This document shows positions 1-6,950 of a stretch of DNA of 13,916 nt, piece by piece. This DNA is from JAWUWD01 sp034112085 (lineage in GTDB: Bacteria; Bacteroidota; Bacteroidia; Cytophagales; Cyclobacteriaceae). How positions within the stretch are numbered: the stretch's first letter is position 1; every line of letters starts with the position of its first letter. Under the pieces are notes generated by a model. That model ran no database searches, was not told where the DNA came from, and was given only the letters and a program-made list of their open reading frames with translations. A program made the position numbers and the translations under genes. Where the stretch lies: assembly GCA_034112085.1 (NCBI GenBank), contig JAWUWD010000079.1, positions 1-13,916 on the forward strand. The letters are read 5' to 3'.

Positions 1-205
1 AGTAAATGGAATCCTAAAAGATGAATTTTATCTTGATCAATGCTTCGTGAATACATACAATGCGAAGATCGCAACCAAAAGTGCAATCAATATTTACAAC
101 AATAAAAGATTACACCTATCTTTAGGATACAAAACCCCTAAAAAGGTGTTTGATAACGTAGCTTAATTTAACTTTTAACCTGTAGCCATATTTCAGGACG
201 GGACA
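1..205 (+). mobile_element. IS3-family insertion sequence, right-hand end only
   Basis: The end of an IS3-type transposase gene is followed by about 39 noncoding bases ending near position 205 (…ggacgggaca). I take these as the terminal inverted repeat because IS3-family ends commonly finish in CA. The left end lies outside the window, so the matching repeat and the target duplication cannot be checked. The exact boundary is inferred. Confidence 0.6.
2..166 (+). CDS. IS3-family transposase OrfB, C-terminal fragment
   Basis: This is the last 54 residues of an rve-type (DDE) integrase-like transposase. It begins VNGILKDEF and ends with NNKRLHLSLGYKTPKKVF, the pattern that closes IS3-family OrfB proteins (YN..R.H..L...TP...). 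The catalytic glutamate normally lies just upstream of the NGILK stretch, so it and the two aspartates are outside the window. The reading frame is open to the left edge, so the fragment reflects the window boundary and says nothing about decay. The gene stops with TAA at 164-166. Confidence 0.85.
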   Translation, partial: VNGILKDEFYLDQCFVNTYNAKIATKSAINIYNNKRLHLSLGYKTPKKVFDNVA

Positions 206-243
206 ATGCTAAGATAGGAAATTAAATAAACCTTTTGCCAACA

Positions 244-630
244 ATGAACAAAGAAATCAATCACGAAAACAAGCCTACTGATAAAACGAATCGAGAGGAT
301 GAACTGTCGGATACAGCGTTGAAACCCAAGACGAATGAAGAGCAGAATGAAGAAAAACCTGCTAAAAAAATCAAAAGGCAAGCTACCGAAGAACAGCTAA
401 ATCATCCCTTGCATGGGGTAAAACTGGCACATATTTTAGAAAGTCTGGTGGACCATTATGGCTGGCCGTACCTGGCAGAGCGTGTCAAAATCCGCTGTTT
501 CATATACAACCCTACAATGAAAGCAAGCCTCTCATTTTTAAGAAAAATGGCTTGGGCTCGAGAGCATGTTGAGGATATCTATATGGATATGTTGGAAGAC
601 GGAGTCGATACAAAAAGACAGGTGAAATAG
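244..630 (+). CDS. VF530-family (DUF2132) DNA-binding protein
   Basis: A 128-residue protein. Residues about 53-114 match the VF530/DUF2132 family pattern: NHPLHGVKL, then HYGW, then RCF.YNP..K.SL.FLRK..WAR..VE..Y. Members are small proteins described as DNA-binding; no specific pathway is known to me. Residues 1-50 form a charged Lys/Glu-rich extension, probably disordered. I chose the ATG at 244. A TTG at 235 is in frame, but it adds only three residues and has no ribosome binding site. The gene starts only 38 bases after the IS3 end, so its native promoter may have been displaced and it may depend on the insertion sequence for transcription. Confidence 0.82.
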   Translation: MNKEINHENKPTDKTNREDELSDTALKPKTNEEQNEEKPAKKIKRQATEEQLNHPLHGVKLAHILESLVDHYGWPYLAERVKIRCFIYNPTMKASLSFLRKMAWAREHVEDIYMDMLEDGVDTKRQVK

Positions 631-728
631 AAAAGCTGTTAACAAAACCCAAAGTTCACAGCCTAGCTTACCAAACCGTTTCTCCGTATTTTAACCATAA
701 CATTAGAGTTAATTGCAATCAAATAAAA

Positions 729-1298
729 ATGGACGACAAAATTAGCCCAATCATTAACTCTACATCATCGGTTTCACGTAAATCAATAGAAAAGATTAAG
801 GGTTTAATTGAATACACCATTGTTAAGAAGGGGGAGCTAATAACCTCAGTTGGAAAACATAATACATTCGAATATTTTTTAATTAAAGGTATCTGTAAAA
901 GTTTTCTCTTCACACCTGAAGGAGAAGATGTAACACTATCATTTTTTATGTCAAACTCCATAATATCACCTTATACAACTAGAGTTAAAGAAGGTAAATC
1001 GATTCTTAACTTACGTGCATTAACAGACGTGGAACTAGGAAATTTCAATGCTGCTCAGTTCGAAAAACTAATGATCGAAGACCTTGAAATAAGACACTTT
1101 GGAAATACCGTATTGAGAAATGAACTCATGAATAAGGTTCAAAAAGAGATAGCTTTAGCTTCTCTTAAAGGAAAAGATCGGTTACAACTTCTAAGAACAA
1201 ATTTCCCAAATATCGAAAACCTAGCCCCTCATTCTGACATAGCATCATACTTAGGAATAACTACTATTTCTTTAAGCAGATTAAGAACCAATTCTTAA
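729..1298 (+). CDS. Crp/Fnr-like transcriptional regulator
   Basis: A 189-residue protein with the architecture of the short Crp/Fnr regulators abundant in Bacteroidota. Residues about 20-115 form a cyclic-nucleotide-binding-type beta-barrel (KKGELITSVGKHNTFEYFLIKGICKSF). A long helix follows, then a C-terminal helix-turn-helix (HSDIASYLGITTISLSRLR, about residues 168-187). The canonical cAMP phosphate-binding motif is not obvious, so the ligand is unknown and may be absent. The protein ends soon after the recognition helix, as family members often do. The next gene, a membrane protein, starts 69 bases downstream on the same strand and is a natural candidate target. Confidence 0.85.
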   Translation: MDDKISPIINSTSSVSRKSIEKIKGLIEYTIVKKGELITSVGKHNTFEYFLIKGICKSFLFTPEGEDVTLSFFMSNSIISPYTTRVKEGKSILNLRALTDVELGNFNAAQFEKLMIEDLEIRHFGNTVLRNELMNKVQKEIALASLKGKDRLQLLRTNFPNIENLAPHSDIASYLGITTISLSRLRTNS

Positions 1299-1323
1299 CT
1301 CTTATCAATTGTTAATGGAGTTA
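1296..1323. promoter_or_regulatory. Imperfect palindrome between regulator and membrane gene
   Basis: TAACTC at 1296-1301 is the reverse complement of GAGTTA at 1318-1323. The interior is AT-rich and includes CAATTG. The site overlaps the regulator's stop codon and lies 45 bases upstream of the membrane-protein start, a position where a dimeric regulator could bind. It could equally be a chance palindrome in AT-rich DNA. Confidence 0.25.
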
Positions 1324-1367
1324 GGTTTTGAACTCATCACCTTTGATCTCTAATCAAAGTAATTATC

Positions 1368-1934
1368 ATGTCAAACTTAAATTCATTATTACAAAAGACC
1401 TCTTCTATAAAAGGAATCAGTATCTCATTTATCACAAGTCAGCTCGTATTGCTTTCGATGTTTACATTTGTGTTTCCAGTAATAAATAGTAAAATAGAAA
1501 CCAAAGCTTTTGACCTACAAACATTTGGATATTCAGTTTCTACTGCGAAAAAAATTATAGATAATTTAGACCCAAAAACTACAGACCTCTATCTTTTTCC
1601 TCAATTGTCTTTCTTGGATCTTTTATATCCTTTTCTATGTGCTTTATTCTTAAGTAGTCTTTTGTTCCGTTTAATGAACTTACCAGAAGAGAAAGGTAAA
1701 GTAATCCCTCTATTACTTATTACTCCATTCTTAGCAATGATTTTTGATTATTCAGAGAATATATGTATAACATTAATGATTACGAAAACAATTAACATCT
1801 CTAAAATAATCGTTTATCTATCTAGTACATTTACTATTTTAAAAGGAGTATTAACATCTATTGCATGGGTGGCTATATTGATATATTCCGTAAAATGGAT
1901 GATTAATAGAAAAAGGAGAAACTCTAACACTTAG
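1368..1934 (+). CDS. Four-helix integral membrane protein, function unknown
   Basis: A 188-residue protein I do not recognise. Four hydrophobic stretches are visible: about residues 18-40, 80-102, 113-133 and 150-176. A roughly 40-residue loop, probably extracytoplasmic, separates the first two. A basic tail (KWMINRKRRNSNT) should face the cytoplasm. A short acidic/aromatic motif (FDYSEN) sits at the end of the third helix. No signal peptide cleavage site or catalytic motif is evident. It lies in tandem with the Crp/Fnr-like gene and is followed by a terminator-like hairpin, so the two genes may form one unit or a regulator-target pair. Confidence 0.7.
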   Translation: MSNLNSLLQKTSSIKGISISFITSQLVLLSMFTFVFPVINSKIETKAFDLQTFGYSVSTAKKIIDNLDPKTTDLYLFPQLSFLDLLYPFLCALFLSSLLFRLMNLPEEKGKVIPLLLITPFLAMIFDYSENICITLMITKTINISKIIVYLSSTFTILKGVLTSIAWVAILIYSVKWMINRKRRNSNT

Positions 1935-1958
1935 CCGAATAGCCAAAATACCCCCTAA

Positions 1959-1993
1959 AAAAGCTTCACCGAAGCAGTATCGTTGAAGCTTTT
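1959..1993 (+). terminator. Hairpin after the membrane-protein gene
   Basis: The arms AAAAGCTTCACCG (1959-1971) and CGTTGAAGCTTTT (1981-1993) pair over 13 positions with one mismatch around a 9-base loop. The run of Ts at the end of the second arm is short. The stem begins 24 bases after the stop codon at 1934, as expected for a terminator. Confidence 0.6.
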
Positions 1994-2251
1994 GCATGAA
2001 TTTGATCAATGTCTCATCAGGTATTTTAGTTATTCGGTGTTGACCGAATTCCGGCAGACCTGCTCTCTAGGTGGAAGAGTATTCTCTGCCCTTTTCTATT
2101 TTTATCATTGTTACGGCAAATATGCCTTTTATTGGCTTGAAAAGCCTGTTTTTAGTATGCTTTGAGCACACCTCCCCCTTTCCCCACTGTGGACTTGCCA
2201 TGGTGGAGCGTTTATCATTTCATCATGTGGTGAAGTAGATCGCTCTTTTTT
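1994..2251. other. Gene-free flank; probable origin end of the IS91-like element
   Basis: No convincing gene lies here. Several small hairpins cluster: ATTCGGT-GTTG-ACCGAAT (2032-2049), GGCA-AATA-TGCC around 2115-2126, GGCTT-GAA-AAGCC around 2132-2144, and a GAAGTAG/CTACTTC pair next to the transposase stop. IS91-family elements keep their replication-origin end just downstream of the transposase, which is this side, so structured DNA is expected. I could not fix the exact end: no clear GAAC or CAAG target tetranucleotide stands out. Confidence 0.35.
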
Positions 2252-3424
2252 CTACTTCTCTTCTTGCGGTGAGGCCCTCGCCTTTTGGTAGGTGATCTTA
2301 CCCAAACGTTTGGTGAATAACAGCTCATATCTACCTGTATGGCATTGCTGACATATCGAGATGTCCTTGCCAAATTTCTCCAACATCCTTATCCCCACAG
2401 GGACTTCTACTTTTATGGTCACAGGATTTAGCCCCATTCCTCTTCTGATTTCATTGATGCGTGCAGTCTTTCCCCTATTGGTCAAAAAGCCATAGTGCCT
2501 GATCCTAACAAATCGTTTAGGAAGAATGTGCCTTTCAAACCTTCGCATAAACTCTTCTGATGGAAGCTCCAGTTCCTTGATCTTGTTACTATCTGCATAA
2601 TCCTTGTATTCAAATCAGACTTTTCCTTCCTTGACCAATTTTATCCGGTGGTAGGTAATGGCTGTTTTGTGCGTATACCTACCAAGGTATTTGATCACTT
2701 GGTCTGGACCTCCAAAGGGTGCTTTGGCATACACTTTCCACCTTTTGTAGCCCGAGGTGCGAATAGCATCATCTATCTGGGTATCACTTGCTGCAATTTT
2801 CTCTTTTCTTTATCTTACCAATTTCAAAAACACTGATTTATACACTTTTTTCAATGATGCTTCGGGGAACAGAAACTTACCGTTTGCCCGTTTTGCAGTC
2901 ACCCACTCCTTGTTGGCGTTCACTCCACCACCACTGACCACACAATGCAAATGCACATGATAATCCAGCTTCTGCCCCCAAGTGTGCAGTACAGCAGTAA
3001 TACCTGGGGTAGCTCCCAAATATTCAGGGTTTTCCCCCAGTGTTAACAATGTTTCTGATGCCGCATCGAACACTATTTTATAGAGTTGCTAGCGGGATTG
3101 CATCAGCACTTTGTTCCAAGAATGGGGCACGGTAAACACAATGTGGTAATAAGGGGTTGGCAGCAGATCCGCCACCCTATCTTCTACCCATTGGTCTTTT
3201 TTAAACGTACCACAGAACGGGCAGTGCCTGTTCCCACAGCTATGATACTGGGTGTGGGTATCCTGACAGTGCTCATTGTTGCATTGATAACAATGGTACC
3301 CGAGTGCCACCGTATGGCAACGGCTCACCCTGTCCATTATCGCTTGGGTATAACTGTTTTTCGCATTGGAATTGGAAGCAGAAAACAAACGCTGAAACGC
3401 ACTTTTATTGATTGTCTTTTCCAT
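2252..3424 (-). pseudogene. IS91-family transposase with three in-frame stop codons
   Basis: Read through, this is one 390-codon frame, the normal length for the family. Near the N-terminus is a cysteine/histidine-rich zinc-binding region (CHTVALGYHCYQCNNEHC … SCGNRHCPFCG). Then come YYHIVFTVPHSWN, the HUH nuclease motif HVHLHCVVSGGG, and the double-tyrosine motif YLGRYTHK (YLGRY encoded at 2675-2689). Three stop codons interrupt it: TAG at 3089-3091, TAA at 2810-2812 and TGA at 2615-2617, all in the same frame with no indel. The start overlaps the end of the upstream recombinase gene, suggesting translational coupling in the intact ancestor. No single surviving piece carries the zinc, HUH and tyrosine motifs together. 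Confidence 0.88.
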
Positions 3425-4329
3425 CCTGTTGGCTTTTTACTAATTGATCAAATGGAGAAACTATCTTGGCACGTTTATTTTTCTGCAAGTGCAGGTAGAC
3501 CATGGTGGTTTCTATTCTGGAATGCCCCAATAGTACTTTGATCGAATGCAGGTCAACGCCTGCATCAAGTAAATGGGTAGCAAAGCTATGCCGCAGGCTG
3601 TGGGCACTGTATCTCCCTTTTTCAAAACCCGCCTTTACCATGGCGTTTTTTACCACTACCTGCATGGCTCCATTGCTCATGCGGCGCCCTGGCCTACGTC
3701 CTTCAAAAAGGTATACCTTCGGACGTGCCTTTCGAAAATAAGCGCGCAGGCCGTCCAGCAAGTGCTTGGGTAAAAGGGTAAAGCGTTCCTTGTTGCCTTT
3801 TCCTTTTTCGACCTTGATTTGGACATTTTCTGAGTCAATACAACTGATTTTCAAATGGCTCATTTCATCCAGACGTAGCCCTGTACCATAAAACAGGGAT
3901 AGCAGACACTTATGCTTGAAGTTGGTGGTGCTCTCCAATAGGTGTTTGACCTGCTTTTCACTCAGGATATTGGGCAGTTTGAATTCCTGGCGAGGATAAA
4001 ATGCACTGGGTACTACATAGTCCACCCGAAGGATGTTCTTATAGAAAAAGCTACAGGACTGTGCCACCATGCGGCACTTGTCATAGCCTGACCCAAATTG
4101 CTTCTTTATGAAATTGATATACTTGATGATATCATCCTGATTGATATCAACGGGGTTCTTCTCGTTGTAGAACGAGAAGATAAAACGCATCTCGGAGATG
4201 TAATTGCGCACCGTCTCCTGGGGGTATAGTTTTTGGCTGTCAGGAATTCTGTCGCTTTTAACAACAGTGCTTCGGCCTCAGGGTTTAACGTTACCTTGCG
4301 GAGCTCTTTACTTTTTTTAAATTGTTCAT
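3405..4329 (-). pseudogene. Tyrosine recombinase (XerC/D-type), frameshifted near the N-terminus
   Basis: The frame from 4211 to 3405 encodes a phage-integrase-type catalytic domain with the expected residues: Arg in GTGLRLDEM, Lys in KGKGNKER, His and Arg in HSLRHSF, His in LLGHSRIETT, and the nucleophile Tyr in MVYLH. Its only start is a GTG at 4209-4211, which would cut off part of the SAM-like core-binding domain. The missing N-terminus (LNPEAEALLLKATEFLTAKNYTP) is present just upstream in another frame. One added base in the G5 run at 4220-4224 would join the two frames. A second added base in the T7 run at 4312-4318 would connect to an ATG at 4327-4329, giving about 308 residues, normal for the family. 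Natural decay or homopolymer sequencing error are both possible. Confidence 0.75.
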
Positions 4330-4447
4330 TTTATCTATAGTTATTTGAAATGCAAAATTACTATATTGATCTGAGTGCAAATCCTTCACCGGAGGTGTTC
4401 GGTTCAACAAGATATATGGTTTATGTCCAGCTGGTGACACCTTTAAG

Positions 4448-4504
4448 TTTAGTACAAAGTGCATTAACTTTTATTCTTTTTAAAAAAATGCACTTTGTAC
4501 TAAA
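4448..4504. repeat. Perfect 18-bp inverted repeat with 21-bp spacer
   Basis: TTTAGTACAAAGTGCATT (4448-4465) and AATGCACTTTGTACTAAA (4487-4504) are exact reverse complements separated by a T/A-rich spacer. The site lies between the IS91-like element and the terminator of the lipoprotein gene. No adjacent U-tract makes it a standard terminator, and the downstream gene already has one. It could be the end of a small palindromic or mobile element, a recombinase site, or a protein-binding site. Confidence 0.7.
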
Positions 4505-4547
4505 ACAGTAAGAAAAAGAGAAAAAAAACAGCGGATTTTATAACCAA

Positions 4548-4577
4548 AAAACCGAAGAGAATATCCTCTTCGGTTTT
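4548..4577 (-). terminator. Rho-independent terminator of the Bor-like gene
   Basis: A perfect 12-bp stem, AAAACCGAAGAG (4548-4559) with CTCTTCGGTTTT (4566-4577), closes a 6-base loop. On the minus strand the stem is followed by a run of six Ts (including the end of the stem) and lies 53 bases after the stop codon of the lipoprotein gene. The A-rich left side would also let it work for transcripts coming from the left. Confidence 0.85.
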
Positions 4578-4629
4578 CATTAATTTTTATTTAAAACTGT
4601 CATCCTATTACAGACGACACAAGAAGAAA

Positions 4630-4902
4630 TTACTTCTTTATAATAACCGTTCTTGTGTTAACTACTCCGAAAGTTAAGCCATTGATTAACATATCTACAA
4701 AATTAGACCTTGTATCTATTGTGTAATTTTCTGCTCCATCTGCTAAGGCTTTAGAATCTACTTCCGAAACTCTATTCCCAACAATATAAACTGTTTTTTG
4801 TCTCGCAGCTTCGACTTGCCCTCCATTACCTACAGTATGTTCATTAATCATACATGATGACAAACTTGCTGCTGTAACTAAAATAATAAGTATTTTTTTC
4901 AT
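4630..4902 (-). CDS. Bor-like small lipoprotein
   Basis: A 90-residue precursor with a Lys-Lys start, a hydrophobic stretch and a lipobox (SLSSC, Cys17), so it is predicted to be an anchored lipoprotein. After the cysteine the pattern follows the phage lambda Bor family: HTVGNG, then a YIVG strand segment, then GAEN (56-59) with FVDMLINGLTFGVVNTRTV at the C-terminus. Lambda Bor is an outer-membrane lipoprotein linked to serum survival. In this likely environmental host the role is unknown, and the family name rests on pattern recognition alone. The gene is transcribed alone toward its own terminator. A weak promoter-like TTG / TATTTTG arrangement precedes it. Confidence 0.72.
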   Translation of the reverse strand: MKKILIILVTAASLSSCMINEHTVGNGGQVEAARQKTVYIVGNRVSEVDSKALADGAENYTIDTRSNFVDMLINGLTFGVVNTRTVIIKK

Positions 4903-5056
4903 AGTTTATTTAATTTATACCAAAATAAGAAAACTTTTGCTAACAATACCTATATGTAATATGGATTTCTGCTAAGCTTAAGGTCTGAATATTTAATAAA
5001 GTCCGCCAATACTTTTATTTGGTATATTTAATGCATAATTAAAAAACAAATTATAA

Positions 5057-5131
5057 ACTCTTGGCTAAGTGTAAATTTGAAAACTCCGCTTTTCAAATCC
5101 CGCACTACGCATAGCTGAGTCGTTGTAAGCC
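5057..5131. repeat. Folded boundary site upstream of the YdeI-like gene
   Basis: A long imperfect stem can form. ACTC (5057-5060) pairs with GAGT (5117-5120), and GCTA (5064-5067) pairs with TAGC (5112-5115), leaving a small asymmetric bulge. Inside this, ATTTGAAAA (5075-5083) pairs perfectly with TTTTCAAAT (5090-5098). Next to the stem, GTTGTAAGCC (5122-5131) is the exact reverse complement of GGCTTACAAC (5742-5751) just after the following gene. A bulged hairpin plus short terminal repeats resembles recombination sites such as attC, but the core does not fit the integron GTTRRRY consensus. Confidence 0.5.
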
Positions 5132-5156
5132 ATTAGATAATAGTCCAAGATAGAGT

Positions 5157-5732
5157 ATGAAAGATGTTGAAGACTATTGTCCCTATGACAAAAATGATTG
5201 GAGAAAATGGCTCGAATTGAACCATAATAAAAAAGGTGCTATTTGGCTCATTTTTTATAAGAAAAAATCTCAGAACCATAACCTAGGTTGGAGTGAATCA
5301 GTTGATGAAGCACTTTGTTTTGGTTGGATTGATAGCACCAAAAGGACAATAGATAATGAGAAATACAAACAGTATTTCAGCAAACGAAAAGCAAAAAGTA
5401 ATTGGTCAAAGATAAATAAGGATAAAGTGAAAACCTTAATTGACCAAGGACTTATGGAAGCAGAAGGTTACAAAAGCATTGGAATTGCAAAAGAAAATGG
5501 TTCTTGGACAATTTTGGATGGAGTTGAAGCACTTATAATTCCAGAAGATTTAAATGAAGAATTTGCAAATTACAATGGCTCGATAGAATACTTTGGTAGT
5601 CTAAGTAAGTCCGATAAAAAGATTTTATTGCACTGGGTGGTGTCTGCTAAAAGATCAGAAACAAGACAAAAGAGAATTTTAGAAATCGTAGAAAGTGCAA
5701 GTAAAAATTTGAAACCAAAACAATTCAAATAG
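5157..5732 (+). CDS. YdeI/OmdA-like (OmpD-associated) family protein
   Basis: A 191-residue soluble protein with the hallmarks of the YdeI/OmpD-associated (OmdA) family: WRKWLELNH near the N-terminus, GAIWLIFYKK, EALCFGWIDS (51-60), FSKRKAKSNWS (about 74-84), then the C-terminal AKR.ETR..RI segment. Members have been linked to bacteriocin protection and outer-membrane porin association, but the biochemical activity is unclear. No signal peptide or membrane helix is present. The gene stands alone, bracketed by the 10-bp inverted repeat at 5122-5131 and 5742-5751, and is followed at once by noncoding repeat copy A. This suggests it arrived as a single-gene module. Confidence 0.82.
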   Translation: MKDVEDYCPYDKNDWRKWLELNHNKKGAIWLIFYKKKSQNHNLGWSESVDEALCFGWIDSTKRTIDNEKYKQYFSKRKAKSNWSKINKDKVKTLIDQGLMEAEGYKSIGIAKENGSWTILDGVEALIIPEDLNEEFANYNGSIEYFGSLSKSDKKILLHWVVSAKRSETRQKRILEIVESASKNLKPKQFK

Positions 5733-5740
5733 AATAAAAA

Positions 5741-6020
5741 CGGCTTACAACATCATATAGAAACGCATACCTTTACTCATATTTCATCAAGTGAGCGTAG
5801 CTCGTTCCTATCTTCTATGTTTAGAGTTTCATGGCTGATTAAGAAGGTCTCACTGAAGCTTGTTTTTGTGGTTGGTCTTCACGCAGGTTCCGGCATGTGA
5901 TCACGCAGAAAGGTTGTCGCTAAGTTCTCTGCAACTTGAGGGAAATACAGAAAATACTACTTTCACAACCATTAATTTCTGGATAATTGCAGCATTTCTT
6001 CACGCTCTAGCTATCTGAAA
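5741..6020 (+). repeat. Intergenic repeat copy A
   Basis: This noncoding stretch begins with GGCTTACAAC nine bases after the YdeI-like stop. Conserved blocks shared with copies B-D follow in order: AAACGCAT…CTCA (from 5761), TTCTatGTTTA…TCATGG (about 5812-5833), TGAAGCTtGTT (about 5854), AGAAAGGTTGTCGC (from 5907), and AGAAAATACTACTTTCA (5949-5965) with ACCATTAA (5968-5975). The right boundary is approximate. The alignment was made by eye. Copies are clearly related but diverged, and all have the same orientation. Confidence 0.75.
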
Positions 6021-6042
6021 AAACTCAGACAACCAATAGACA

Positions 6043-6050
6043 TAATTTTG
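6043..6050 (+). promoter_or_regulatory. Bacteroidota -7 promoter element (TAATTTTG)
   Basis: An exact match to TAnnTTTG lies 33 bases before the ATG at 6084. No good TTTG is seen at the -33 position. The in-frame TTG at 6048 lies inside this box, which argues that translation begins at 6084. Confidence 0.5.
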
Positions 6051-6083
6051 CATCTACAAATAGAAATCCAATTAACACGAACT

Positions 6084-6950
6084 ATGAAAAACATTAAATC
6101 ACTCTTAATAGGGATAATTATCCTGAATGCTTTTAGTTGCTCAGTAACCAAAAATCAAAACAAAGGAAATGTTGTTTCCGAAAATTTCTATCATCAAACG
6201 GAATTTATGACAGTTAAATCAGTTATTGTTTTACCATTTCAAATAGACGGAGTTTTAAAAAATTTTCTTTTTGACACAGGTGCAGATTATTCCCTTGTGC
6301 AAAGAGATTCGATTATTGGTAAAGCTGTTAATTATGATGGTGCCTCCAAACGTAAAATGAAGTTAGGCAAGGAAATCATAGAGTCAATGAAAATTGGAGA
6401 TATTGACTTCAGAAATACAGTGGCACTAAATGGAGATATGAGAGGTCTCAAAGAGCAAATTCCTAATTTTGGAGGTCTTATTGGACAGCCTATTATTAAT
6501 AAATCCAATTGGTTAATTGATTATCCGAACAAATCAATAATAATTTCTAACAAGACACTCGTAGATTCTAGTTATCAAAAAATTGAGATTAAAAGAGAAG
6601 GAGGAACACCCTATACATACATTTCAATCGATGGAATTGCGTTCAAAGTAATTATAGATTTTGGGTCATCATCTGAATTCAATTTACCAGAGGGCTCTAA
6701 ACTTGCTAAACAATTATTAAAAAAATATTCATTTTCTGATAATGAAAGAAACCGATATACTCTTGGTGGACTTCAAAAAACAAAGGAGAAGGTCGGAATA
6801 ATGCCTTTAATAAAGTTGGGGAATATGGAATTTAAAAACGTCAATACTAGCATAAACATTTCAAGCCAACCTAGAATCGGAATAGGATTTTTTAGAGGCT
6901 GCAAAATCTATATCGACAACATTGACAATAGTTACAAGATTAAAAAATAA
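6084..6950 (+). CDS. Retropepsin-like aspartic protease lipoprotein
   Basis: A 288-residue protein with a basic start, a hydrophobic segment and a lipobox-like LNAFSC (Cys19), so it is probably lipid-anchored in the envelope. Two aspartic-protease lobes follow. The first has FDTGADYS (catalytic Asp64) and GGLIG (130-134). The second has IDFGSSSEF (Asp192) and a later IGIGFF. Bacterial members of this family (Asp_protease_2 type) often carry two such lobes in one chain. The second triad reads Asp-Phe-Gly where Asp-Thr/Ser-Gly is usual, so activity may be altered. The substrate is unknown. It is a stand-alone gene between repeat copies A and B. Confidence 0.82.
   Translation: MKNIKSLLIGIIILNAFSCSVTKNQNKGNVVSENFYHQTEFMTVKSVIVLPFQIDGVLKNFLFDTGADYSLVQRDSIIGKAVNYDGASKRKMKLGKEIIESMKIGDIDFRNTVALNGDMRGLKEQIPNFGGLIGQPIINKSNWLIDYPNKSIIISNKTLVDSSYQKIEIKREGGTPYTYISIDGIAFKVIIDFGSSSEFNLPEGSKLAKQLLKKYSFSDNERNRYTLGGLQKTKEKVGIMPLIKLGNMEFKNVNTSINISSQPRIGIGFFRGCKIYIDNIDNSYKIKK

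Larger units (their letters stand above)
2252..4447 (-). mobile_element. IS91-like element with accessory tyrosine recombinase (degenerate)
   Basis: The unit reads on the minus strand: a tyrosine recombinase gene followed by an IS91-type HUH transposase gene, overlapping by 20 bases (3405-3424). From general knowledge, some IS91-related elements carry an upstream phage-integrase-like gene in this order. Base composition is visibly richer in G and C than the genes on either side, consistent with foreign origin. Both genes are damaged, so the copy is probably immobile on its own. The outer ends are uncertain: the left end lies somewhere in 1994-2251, the right end somewhere in 4330-4447. Confidence 0.6.

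Noticed and set aside
1983..2165. A 60-codon open frame on the plus strand starting with TTG
   Set aside because: It starts inside the terminator hairpin, has no ATG or ribosome binding site, and spans several small palindromes; more likely structured noncoding DNA at the IS91 side.
3086..3773. Open frames of 66-151 codons on the plus strand
   Set aside because: They are antisense to the IS91 transposase and tyrosine recombinase, whose motifs are unmistakable on the minus strand.
6048..6083. TTG start giving a 12-residue longer protease
   Set aside because: The TTG lies inside an exact TAnnTTTG promoter box, while the ATG at 6084 opens directly into a normal lipoprotein signal peptide.
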